Source: an uncultured Lachnospiraceae bacterium (GTDB taxonomy: Bacteria > Bacillota > Clostridia > Lachnospirales > Lachnospiraceae). From it: 17,080 nt of DNA. The notes beneath the pieces were generated by a model that worked only from the letters and a program-made list of their open reading frames with translations, did not search any database and was not told the DNA's origin. Position numbers and translations under genes: made by a program. Shown in pieces: positions 6,416 to 13,359 of the stretch; position 1 is the first letter of the stretch, and the number at the start of each line of letters is the position of its first letter. The DNA lies in NCBI GenBank assembly GCA_910588885.1, contig CAJUSQ010000065.1:1-17080 (forward strand). The letters are read 5' to 3'.

Positions 6416-8101
6416 ATGCAGCTGACAGGGTCGGAAATCATCATCGAATGCCTGAAGGAACAAGGGGTAGACACGGTGTTCGGCTATCCCGGCGGTTCGA
6501 TTTTGAATGTATATGACGAATTGTATAAGCATAGAAATGAAATAAAGCATGTGCTGACTTCCCATGAACAGGGGGCATCCCATGCGGCGGACGGCTATGC
6601 CCGTTCCACCGGGAAGGTGGGTGTATGCTTTGCCACCTCCGGCCCGGGAGCCACCAACCTGGTGACCGGGATTGCCACGGCCTACATGGATTCCGTGCCG
6701 ATGGTGGCCCTTACCTGTAATGTAACGGTTCCCCTGCTGGGAAAAGACAGCTTTCAGGAGATCGACATTGCGGGCATTACCACCCCCATCACAAAGCACA
6801 ATTTTATTGTGAAAGATATCACAAAGTTAGCGGATACCATAAGGCGGGCCTTCCAGATTGCCAGAAAGGGACGGCCCGGCCCGGTACTGGTGGACATTCC
6901 GAAGGATGTTACGGCAGAGAAGACGGAATTTTCCACGATGCCGGTGGATTTGGTGGAACGGTATACCAATACCATTACGCCGGAAGCGCTGGATACGGCG
7001 GTGCAGCTTTTGCAGAAAGCAGAGCGGCCCTATATTTTCGTAGGCGGCGGAGCCGTGATTTCAGGCGCCAGCAGCGAACTGGAGGAATTTATACGGAAAA
7101 TGCATGCGCCGGTTTGTGATACCCTGATGGGAAAAGGGGCCTTTGACGGGGAGCATGAGCTCTATACGGGGATGCTGGGCATGCATGGGACGAAGACCTC
7201 GAACTTAGGGGTCAGCGAGTGCGACCTTTTGGTGGCCATCGGTACCCGGTTTTCCGACCGGGTGATCGGGAATGCCGCAAAATTTGCCAGCCAGGCTAAA
7301 ATTCTCCAGTTTGACATTGACCCGGTAGAGGTCAATAAGAATATCGTGGTGGATGCCAGCGTGATCGGGGATGTGAAGGAGATCTTAAGCCGGATCAACC
7401 GGAAACTGAACCAGCAGAATCACGATGATTGGGTGGCCCATATCCTGGAGTACCGGGAGAAATACCCCCTAAGCTACCCGGCGGAGGGCTTAAGCGGCCC
7501 ATATATGATTGAAGAAATTTACCGGCAGACAAAAGGCGATGCCTTGATTGTCACGGAAGTGGGGCAGCATCAAATGTGGGCGGCCCAATATTACAGATAC
7601 AAAAAGCCTAGGACGTTTATTACCTCCGGGGGCCTTGGCACCATGGGCTACGGCCTGGGAGCCGCCATCGGGGCGAAGCTGGCCAATCCGGAGAAATGCG
7701 TGATTAACGTTGCCGGAGACGGCTGTTTCCGCATGAATATGAACGAGCTGGCCACGGCGGCCCGTCAGAAGCTGCCGATCATTGAAGTGATAATGAATAA
7801 CCATGTCCTTGGCATGGTGCGCCAGTGGCAGACGCTTTTTTATGAAAAGAATTATTCCGCCACGGTATTGGATGACGGTGTGGATTTCGTGAAGCTGGCG
7901 GAAGCCATGGGTGCGAAGGGATACCGGGTCAGAACCCGGGAGGAATTTCAGGAAGCCCTGGCAGAAGCTATGGAAAGCCAAACACCAGTTCTAATTGACT
8001 GCATCATCGACTGCGACGACAAGGTGTGGCCCATGGTTGCACCCGGCGGCGCGATCAGCGAAGCCTTTTCGGCGGAAGATTTGGCGGAAAAGGAAGGGTG
8101 A
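6416..8101 (+). CDS. ilvB: Acetolactate synthase large (catalytic) subunit
   Basis: This thiamine-diphosphate and FAD enzyme joins two pyruvates to acetolactate, or pyruvate and 2-ketobutyrate to acetohydroxybutyrate. The 561-residue protein has FGYPGGSIL (22-30), catalytic Glu51 in SHEQGASH, ATSGPGATN, the central FAD/regulatory domain with SDRV, and the diphosphate-binding GDGCFRMNMNEL followed by IMNNHVLGMVRQWQ. The ending DDKVWPMVAPGGA is typical of biosynthetic IlvB rather than the catabolic AlsS type. The frame is open 39 codons upstream into ilvD, but the start at 6416 is preferred because AAGGGGAT precedes it and the product then begins MQLTGSEIIIECL. The regulatory subunit ilvN and the reductoisomerase ilvC are not adjacent. 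Confidence 0.95.
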   Translation: MQLTGSEIIIECLKEQGVDTVFGYPGGSILNVYDELYKHRNEIKHVLTSHEQGASHAADGYARSTGKVGVCFATSGPGATNLVTGIATAYMDSVPMVALTCNVTVPLLGKDSFQEIDIAGITTPITKHNFIVKDITKLADTIRRAFQIARKGRPGPVLVDIPKDVTAEKTEFSTMPVDLVERYTNTITPEALDTAVQLLQKAERPYIFVGGGAVISGASSELEEFIRKMHAPVCDTLMGKGAFDGEHELYTGMLGMHGTKTSNLGVSECDLLVAIGTRFSDRVIGNAAKFASQAKILQFDIDPVEVNKNIVVDASVIGDVKEILSRINRKLNQQNHDDWVAHILEYREKYPLSYPAEGLSGPYMIEEIYRQTKGDALIVTEVGQHQMWAAQYYRYKKPRTFITSGGLGTMGYGLGAAIGAKLANPEKCVINVAGDGCFRMNMNELATAARQKLPIIEVIMNNHVLGMVRQWQTLFYEKNYSATVLDDGVDFVKLAEAMGAKGYRVRTREEFQEALAEAMESQTPVLIDCIIDCDDKVWPMVAPGGAISEAFSAEDLAEKEG

Positions 8102-8223
8102 GCCCTGCCTTTTGTGGCAAAGGATCTTTGAAACGGAATACATCCCGGGAGCAAAAGGCTTTATAGAATAGGGATGCAAAGCAGAGACTGAGGAGTTTAA
8201 AAATAGGAATCAGGAGGAAAAAA

Positions 8224-9306
8224 ATGAGCAGAGTTTACAATTTTTCCGCAGGGCCGGCGGTGTTGCCGGAAGAAGTCCTGCGGGAAGCGGCAGAGGAAAT
8301 GATGGATTACAAAGGAAGCGGCATGTCCGTCATGGAGATGAGCCACCGCTCCAAGGTATACGACACGATTATGAAAGAAGCAGAAGCGGATCTGCGGGAG
8401 TTGATGGGAATTCCAGACAATTACAGGGTACTGTTTCTCCAGGGCGGAGCTTCCCAGCAGTTTGCGGCCATTCCCATGAACCTGATGAAAAATAAGGTGG
8501 CCGACTTTATCGTGACCGGCCAGTGGGCCAAGAAAGCCTACCAGGAAGCGCAGCTCTATGGGAAAGCCAATAAAATCGCTTCTTCCGAAGACGAAACCTT
8601 TTCCTATATCCCGGACTGTTCCGATCTGCCCGTTTCCCCGGATGCGGACTATGTCTATATCTGTGAAAACAATACGATTTACGGCACCAAGTTCAAGACG
8701 CTGCCCAACACCAAGGGAAAAACCCTGGTAGCGGACGTTTCCTCCTGCTTTTTGTCGGAACCGGTGGATGTGACCAAGTATGGCCTGCTTTACGGCGGGG
8801 TTCAGAAAAACATTGGCCCGGCCGGTGTGGTCATCGTCATTGTAAGGGAAGACCTGATTACGGAAGATACGCTGCCGGGTACTCCCACCATGCTGAAATA
8901 CAAGACCCATGCGGACGCCCGGTCCCTGTACAACACCCCTCCGGCCTACGGCATTTATATCTGCGGAAAAGTGTTCAAATGGCTGAAGAAGATGGGCGGA
9001 CTTACCGTGATGCGGCAGCGCAACGAAGAGAAAGCGAAGCTTCTCTATGATTTTTTGGATGAAAGCAAATTATTCAAGGGCACGGTACGGCCCGAAGACC
9101 GCTCCCTGATGAATGTGCCCTTTGTAACCGGAAACGAAGAGCTGGATGCCAAGTTCGTGAAAGAAGCCAAGGAAGCGGGCCTTGAGAACCTCAAGGGCCA
9201 CAGGTCCGTGGGCGGTATGCGGGCCAGCATCTACAACGCCATGCCCAGGGAAGGGGTGGAAGCGCTGGTTGCATTTATGAAGAAATTTGAGGAGGAAAAC
9301 CTGTAA
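8224..9306 (+). CDS. serC: Phosphoserine aminotransferase
   Basis: SerC moves an amino group from glutamate to 3-phosphohydroxypyruvate, giving phosphoserine, using pyridoxal phosphate; it can also serve vitamin B6 synthesis. The 360-residue class-V aminotransferase starts YNFSAGPAVLPEEVL, has MSHRSKVY (39-46), LFLQGGASQQF (70-80), Asp171 in VADVSS, and the PLP-binding Lys195 in GGVQKNIGPAG, followed later by NTPPAYGIY and GGMRASIYNAMP. Its start follows AGGAGGA by four bases. The 122-base gap after ilvB contains no convincing terminator and only weak promoter-like sequence, so read-through from the ilv genes is possible. It overlaps serA by one base (TAATG). Confidence 0.97.
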   Translation: MSRVYNFSAGPAVLPEEVLREAAEEMMDYKGSGMSVMEMSHRSKVYDTIMKEAEADLRELMGIPDNYRVLFLQGGASQQFAAIPMNLMKNKVADFIVTGQWAKKAYQEAQLYGKANKIASSEDETFSYIPDCSDLPVSPDADYVYICENNTIYGTKFKTLPNTKGKTLVADVSSCFLSEPVDVTKYGLLYGGVQKNIGPAGVVIVIVREDLITEDTLPGTPTMLKYKTHADARSLYNTPPAYGIYICGKVFKWLKKMGGLTVMRQRNEEKAKLLYDFLDESKLFKGTVRPEDRSLMNVPFVTGNEELDAKFVKEAKEAGLENLKGHRSVGGMRASIYNAMPREGVEALVAFMKKFEEENL

Positions 9307-10469
9307 TGTTTCAGTATCATTGCTTAAATCCGATTTCCGAAATTGGACTGAATATTTTTGACGGAAATTATGAAAAAACAGACAGTATGGAAAAAGCCAA
9401 GGCAATTTTAGTCCGGAGCGCAGCTATGCACGAACTGGAGTTCTCCCCGGAGCTTGCGGCCATTGCCAGAGCCGGAGCCGGAGTAAACAATATTCCTCTG
9501 GAACGCTGCGCAAAAGAAGGCATCGTGGTATTCAATACCCCGGGAGCCAATGCCAACGGCGTAAAGGAGCTGGTGCTGGCCGGCATGTTTCTGGCCTCCC
9601 GGGATGTGATCGGCGGTATCCAATGGGTGAAGGAGAACAGCGGCGAAGAAACCATTGCCAAGCTGGCCGAGAAGCAGAAGAGCCATTTTGCCGGGCAGGA
9701 GATTGCCGGAAAGAAGCTGGGGATCATCGGCCTTGGGGCCATCGGCGTGAAGGTAGCCAATGCCGCTACCCATCTAGGCATGGAAGTATACGGCTATGAC
9801 CCCTATGTTTCCGTAAAAGCAGCCTGGGAGCTGTCCCGCAGCATCAAGCATGCCAATTCCGCTGAAGAGATCTACCAGAACTGCGACTATATTACCATCC
9901 ATGTTCCCCTTTTGGACAATACGAAAAAGATGATCAACGAAGGGGCAATTGAGCAGATGAAGGACGGCGTGATCCTTCTGAACTTTGCCCGGGATCTTCT
10001 GGTGGACGAAGAGGCCGTGGCAGCAGCCGTAAAATCCGGGAAGATCAAACGGTATGTTTCGGATTTCCCGAATCCTGCTACTGCCGGGACCGAAGGGATG
10101 ATTGTCATTCCCCATTTGGGCGCTTCCACAGAGGAGTCCGAGGACAACTGTGCCCGGATGGCGGTAGAAGAAGTAATGGATTACCTGGAAAACGGGAACA
10201 TCAAGAATTCCGTCAATTATCCCAACTGTGATATGGGGGAATGCCGGATGCCCGCCCGTGTGGCCGTCCTCCATAAGAACATTAAGGGTATCATCGGAAA
10301 ATATTCCGCCGTTATGGGGGATGCGGATATCAATATTTCAGATATGACCAATAAGAGCCGGGGGGATTACGCCTATTCCCTGCTGGATCTGGAATCCCCG
10401 GTAACGCCGGAGGTGGTGGAAGCCTTAAAAGCCATTCCGGGAGTACTGAAGGTTCGGGTGATTAAATAG
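9306..10469 (+). CDS. serA: D-3-phosphoglycerate dehydrogenase, short form with ACT domain
   Basis: SerA oxidises 3-phosphoglycerate to 3-phosphohydroxypyruvate, the entry step to serine. The 387-residue protein has a substrate domain with RAGAGVNNI (55-63) and NTPGANANGVKE, the NAD-binding GIIGLGAIG (139-147), Arg229 in NFARDLLVDE, His270 in IPHLGASTEESEDN, and a C-terminal ACT domain (about 317-387) containing RVAVLHKN and INISDM, a likely site for serine feedback. The region usually written FPxEP, which carries the third catalytic residue (Glu), reads FPNPAT here (254-259). The ATG overlaps the serC stop codon, so the two are translationally coupled. A 96-bp palindrome follows the gene. 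Confidence 0.96.
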   Translation: MFQYHCLNPISEIGLNIFDGNYEKTDSMEKAKAILVRSAAMHELEFSPELAAIARAGAGVNNIPLERCAKEGIVVFNTPGANANGVKELVLAGMFLASRDVIGGIQWVKENSGEETIAKLAEKQKSHFAGQEIAGKKLGIIGLGAIGVKVANAATHLGMEVYGYDPYVSVKAAWELSRSIKHANSAEEIYQNCDYITIHVPLLDNTKKMINEGAIEQMKDGVILLNFARDLLVDEEAVAAAVKSGKIKRYVSDFPNPATAGTEGMIVIPHLGASTEESEDNCARMAVEEVMDYLENGNIKNSVNYPNCDMGECRMPARVAVLHKNIKGIIGKYSAVMGDADINISDMTNKSRGDYAYSLLDLESPVTPEVVEALKAIPGVLKVRVIK

Positions 10470-10524
10470 AGGGAAATCCGCGGGCTTTGGGATCTGCGGA
10501 ATAAGCGGAAAATAAGAGAAAGAG

Positions 10525-10620
10525 GGGGCTGTTGCAAATAGCTGTTGGATACAAAATATGGCATTCCGAACGGAAGAATCGCATCCATAATTGTATCTTG
10601 GCTTTATTTGCAACAGCCCC
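10525..10620. repeat. 96-bp palindromic, MITE-like element
   Basis: GGGGCTGTTGCAAATA (10525-10540) is perfectly reverse-complemented by TATTTGCAACAGCCCC (10605-10620). Inside, GATACAA pairs with TTGTATC and the centre TTCCGAACGGAA is itself a palindrome, so the whole element can form one long imperfect hairpin. The ends resemble the tips of IS6-family insertion sequences (IS26 tip: GGCACTGTTGCAAA). There is no coding capacity. It lies between convergent serA and the HD-GYP gene. A mobile origin is inferred, not shown. Confidence 0.6.
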
Positions 10621-10629
10621 GAATTTTTT
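10525..10629 (+). terminator. Terminator for serCA formed by the palindrome
   Basis: The long hairpin is followed by GAA and six T residues (10624-10629), making a plausible plus-strand terminator for serCA. On the opposite strand the hairpin is followed by a pyrimidine-rich stretch, so it may also end the convergent HD-GYP transcript. The T-run overlaps the stop codon of that gene (10628-10630). Confidence 0.6.
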
Positions 10630-11908
10630 AAGGAAAATACTTCTTATTATAATGAAGCAATATCATCCGGAGGGCATGCTCCTCATGAAGCAGCTTGTGA
10701 TAACTGTTCCGGTCGGCATCGGTAGCTGCCTTGGCTTGGGACAAGATAGAGTCGTAATGCCTGCCGAAGGAATTTAAAAGATGGCGATTCAGGCCGCAGG
10801 CGTTATATTTCTGTACCAGGAAATCCCAATGCTGCTGCCGGGTGAAAAAGGGCAGCTCTTTTGGATGGTTCATCTGATTGCTCATAAGATAAGAAAGGGC
10901 TGTAATCTCGGCCGCAGGGGTGGGGGCAAAGGAAATGGGGCGGTTGGCCCAAAAGCACCGAAGCAGCTGGAAGGATTGCTCCAAAACCGGGAAAAACCAT
11001 TGGCTTACCCCGCCGGAGAGAATAGCGTTGGTGGTGTTCTCGATATCCGGCTGGTTTAATTCCTGAAGATAGCCCTCAAAACTAAGGGATGTGCGCACGG
11101 ACGCAGGAATCCGGGATTTTCCGATATAAAGGAGCATCGCGGCCCAAAGGGCGGTCTGGCATTCCAAAGGATCCTCCAGCAATGTCCGGGAAAGGAATTG
11201 GCAGAAATGGACGGCGTAGCTGGTATGCAGGGCCGAGTATTCGTTCTGGAAGTCCACGGAAAACAAATAAGTCCAAAAATAGGCGAGGTTCTCTTCCCCG
11301 GTCAGCGGAAATTCCTGCCGGGTGTATTCGGACAGCTCCTTCAGATATTCCCCGTCCGCAATATGATCCAGAATCCGGTACCGGCGGTTGCTTTCCAGGA
11401 ACAGGTCAAAATCCTTTCTGGAAAAAACAGAGCCGAAAGCGTTTTCATGGAGGAAGGATCCAATGGTATCCGGCCTGTTGTGCAGCAGGAAAATATCAAT
11501 CCGGTCCGCCAGATAGAGAAGCTTTGCAATATCCCGGTGCTTGCTGTCCAAAGGGACGGAATAGTATTGGGCATTGTGGTTATGATGATATAAAATGCAG
11601 TCCGCATATTCCGCCAGGGGAGAAAAAGACTTTAACAGCAAATATCCAAAGATGGAATGTTCGATGGAATCCTGGGTATCAAAAGAAAGCATAGCGTCGA
11701 TTTCCGCTTCCCGGTAAGCGCCGATGTCATGGAACAGCCCCAGCAGGAATACGGACTGCTTCTCCGGGCGGGTATAATACGGGTGATCCGAAAGCAGCTT
11801 CCAGAGGATATAGGCCACACGCTCCCCGTGATGGGTCAGACGGGTATCCTGGTATACAAAAGCATGTCTTAAAATATCAATCGTATTGATCATTGGCTCC
11901 TGGGTCAT
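10628..11908 (-). CDS. Double HD-GYP-like protein, second domain degenerate
   Basis: HD-GYP proteins are metal-dependent phosphodiesterases, usually acting on cyclic dinucleotides. This 426-residue soluble protein has two such halves. The first (about 20-150) keeps likely metal ligands His26/27, His60-Asp61 in GLFHDIG, His84, His108-His109 and Asp135 or Asp138, but the GYP loop reads HNHNAQYYSVP. The second (about 225-390) keeps the outline: His228, then MLLYIGKSRIP where the family has LLHDIGKIxIP, so its HD pair is lost, as are later His residues. No receiver, GGDEF or membrane segment is attached. The start follows a near-perfect GGAGGTGAT. It converges on serA and diverges from DUF1015. 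Substrate is unknown; the second half may be structural or regulatory. Confidence 0.75.
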   Translation of the reverse strand: MTQEPMINTIDILRHAFVYQDTRLTHHGERVAYILWKLLSDHPYYTRPEKQSVFLLGLFHDIGAYREAEIDAMLSFDTQDSIEHSIFGYLLLKSFSPLAEYADCILYHHNHNAQYYSVPLDSKHRDIAKLLYLADRIDIFLLHNRPDTIGSFLHENAFGSVFSRKDFDLFLESNRRYRILDHIADGEYLKELSEYTRQEFPLTGEENLAYFWTYLFSVDFQNEYSALHTSYAVHFCQFLSRTLLEDPLECQTALWAAMLLYIGKSRIPASVRTSLSFEGYLQELNQPDIENTTNAILSGGVSQWFFPVLEQSFQLLRCFWANRPISFAPTPAAEITALSYLMSNQMNHPKELPFFTRQQHWDFLVQKYNACGLNRHLLNSFGRHYDSILSQAKAATDADRNSYHKLLHEEHALRMILLHYNKKYFP

Positions 11909-12021
11909 GATGCATCACCTCCAATGGCTCTGAACCGGAAAGCTCCGGCGTTGCCTGCTCCGCTGCGTCAGCCGCAGGCAGGCATAATTATGATTATCGT
12001 GAACAAAAATGAAGTGCTGTT
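11909..12021 (-). promoter_or_regulatory. Structured leader of the HD-GYP gene
   Basis: From the predicted start point to the start codon the minus-strand transcript has about 113 untranslated bases. Two hairpins are visible: TGCCTGC/GCAGGCA (11952-11958 with 11974-11980), GC-rich inside, and CCGGA/TCCGG with a four-base loop (11935-11948). The second ends roughly a dozen bases before the ribosome binding site. No known riboswitch class was recognised. Confidence 0.4.
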
Positions 12022-12027
12022 AATTTC

Positions 12028-12056
12028 ATTATAAATAAATTGGATTATGGTGTCAA
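12028..12056 (-). promoter_or_regulatory. Consensus promoter of the HD-GYP gene
   Basis: On the minus strand TTGACA (12051-12056) and TATAAT (12028-12033) are both perfect matches to the sigma-A/sigma-70 consensus and are separated by exactly 17 bases. A start near 12021 is expected. Its -35 box overlaps the -35 region of the divergent DUF1015 promoter. Confidence 0.8.
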
Positions 12057-12079
12057 TCATGGAAAAAATATGTTACACT
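12050..12079 (+). promoter_or_regulatory. Probable DUF1015 promoter
   Basis: An extended -10, TGTTACACT (hexamer 12074-12079), lies 18 bases after GTGTCA (12050-12055), which matches the -35 consensus at four of six positions. The predicted start near 12086 leaves only about 17 bases before the ATG, beginning just at the ribosome binding site AAGGAGG (12087-12093). Confidence 0.45.
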
Positions 12080-12102
12080 GAAAACGAAGGAGGCAGAAGA
12101 AA

Positions 12103-13338
12103 ATGGCAACGATAAAACCTTTTTTTTGCATCCGTCCCGCACAGGGAAAAGCGGCGGATATTGCGGCGCTGCCCTACGATGTTTTTAACCGGGCGGAAGC
12201 AAAGCGTGAAACGGCAGATAAGCCCCTTTCTTTTCTGCGCATAGACCGGGCGGAAACACAGTTTGAGGAAGATGTGGATCCCTATGCCCCCTGTGTCTAC
12301 CGGAAAGCCCATGACCTTTTGTGGGAAATGGTAGAACGGGGAGATTTTGTGACGGAAGAACAGGAGTGCTACTATATTTATGAGCTTACCATGGAGGGCC
12401 GGGTGCAGGACGGGCTGGTGGCCTGTGCCGCCGTGGATGACTATCTGGACGGGACGATTAAGCGTCATGAGAACACCCGGGAGGAAAAGGAGCAGGACCG
12501 GATTCGCCATGTGGACTGCTGCGGCGCCCAGACCGGGCCGATTTTCCTGGCCTATCGTTCGGCCCGGGAGGTGAATGCCCGAATCCGGCAGGCGAAGCAG
12601 GGGGAAGCCCTCTATGATTTCACCTCCGGGGACGGAATCCGCCACCGTGTATTCCGGATTGGGGAACCGGAGGAGATCCGGGCTATTCGGGAAGCATTTG
12701 CGGGGATGGAGGCCCTCTACATTGCCGACGGCCATCATAGGGCCGCTTCTGCCGTAAAAGTGGGACAGCTTCGCAGGCAGCAGCATCCGGGCTATACCGG
12801 GGAAGAGGAGTTTAACTATTTCCTGGCGGTGCTGTTTTGCGACGAACAGCTGAAAATTATGGACTACAACCGGGTGGTGAAGGATCTGAACGGCTGCAGC
12901 CCCGTGAATTTTTTAACAAAGGTACGGGAACGGTTTGAAGTATCCCCTGTGGAAGGGACCGATCCCCATCCCCGGGAAAAAGGGGAATTTACGATGTTTC
13001 TGGAGGAACAGTGGTACCGCTGCCGCATCCGTAAGGAAGATCGGAGCAAAGACCCGGTAGCGGGGCTGGATGTTTCGATCCTCCAGGAAAAGCTTCTGGG
13101 GCCGGTGCTTGGTATCACGGATCCAAGAGTAGACGGCCGTATCGACTTCGTAGGCGGCATCCGGGGCCTTTCGGAGCTGGAGCGGCGGGTACGGGAGGAC
13201 TGTGCGGCAGCCTTTGCCATGTATCCCACCTCCATTCAGGAACTGTTTGCAGTGGCGGACGCGGGGCGCCTGATGCCTCCCAAATCCACCTGGTTCGAAC
13301 CGAAGCTGCGAAGCGGGCTGTTCCTCCACAAAATATAA
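12103..13338 (+). CDS. DUF1015 family protein of unknown function
   Basis: The 411-residue protein matches my recollection of the DUF1015 (COG4198) family: an N-terminal PF-x4-RP motif, LPYDVFNRAEA (23-33), IKRHENT (119-125), TGPIFLAY (144-151), the signature ADGHHRAASA (208-217) and DYNRVVKDLNG (254-264). It is probably cytoplasmic; no signal peptide or membrane segment is seen. Family function is not established to my knowledge. In many Clostridia I recall this family beside serC-serA, and here it lies 1.6 kb from them, separated by the reverse-strand HD-GYP gene. The DGHHR motif loosely recalls ParB/sulfiredoxin-fold proteins, some of which are serine kinases; that link is speculation. mscS-type gene follows after 21 bases, probably co-transcribed. 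Confidence 0.85.
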   Translation: MATIKPFFCIRPAQGKAADIAALPYDVFNRAEAKRETADKPLSFLRIDRAETQFEEDVDPYAPCVYRKAHDLLWEMVERGDFVTEEQECYYIYELTMEGRVQDGLVACAAVDDYLDGTIKRHENTREEKEQDRIRHVDCCGAQTGPIFLAYRSAREVNARIRQAKQGEALYDFTSGDGIRHRVFRIGEPEEIRAIREAFAGMEALYIADGHHRAASAVKVGQLRRQQHPGYTGEEEFNYFLAVLFCDEQLKIMDYNRVVKDLNGCSPVNFLTKVRERFEVSPVEGTDPHPREKGEFTMFLEEQWYRCRIRKEDRSKDPVAGLDVSILQEKLLGPVLGITDPRVDGRIDFVGGIRGLSELERRVREDCAAAFAMYPTSIQELFAVADAGRLMPPKSTWFEPKLRSGLFLHKI

Positions 13339-13359
13339 AATCGTGAGAGGAGGGGGAAT

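Noticed and set aside
8102..8223. Terminator or promoter between ilvB and serC
   Set aside because: The CCTTT/AAAGG dyad has no T-run, and the TATAGA/TAGAAT sequences near 8164 lack a matching -35 at proper spacing.
10525..10620. Complete insertion sequence
   Set aside because: At 96 bp it has no room for a transposase; only a MITE-like origin can be considered.
10532..10777. Forward 81-codon frame after serA
   Set aside because: It starts inside the palindrome arm and continues antisense into the HD-GYP gene; no ribosome binding site or domain.
11089..11694. Forward 201-codon frame opposite the HD-GYP gene
   Set aside because: Low-complexity, Arg/Gly/Pro-rich translation antisense to a gene with clear domain motifs; a shadow frame.
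11935..11980. c-di-GMP riboswitch upstream of the HD-GYP gene
   Set aside because: Only two simple hairpins are visible; the conserved bases of the known GEMM classes were not found.
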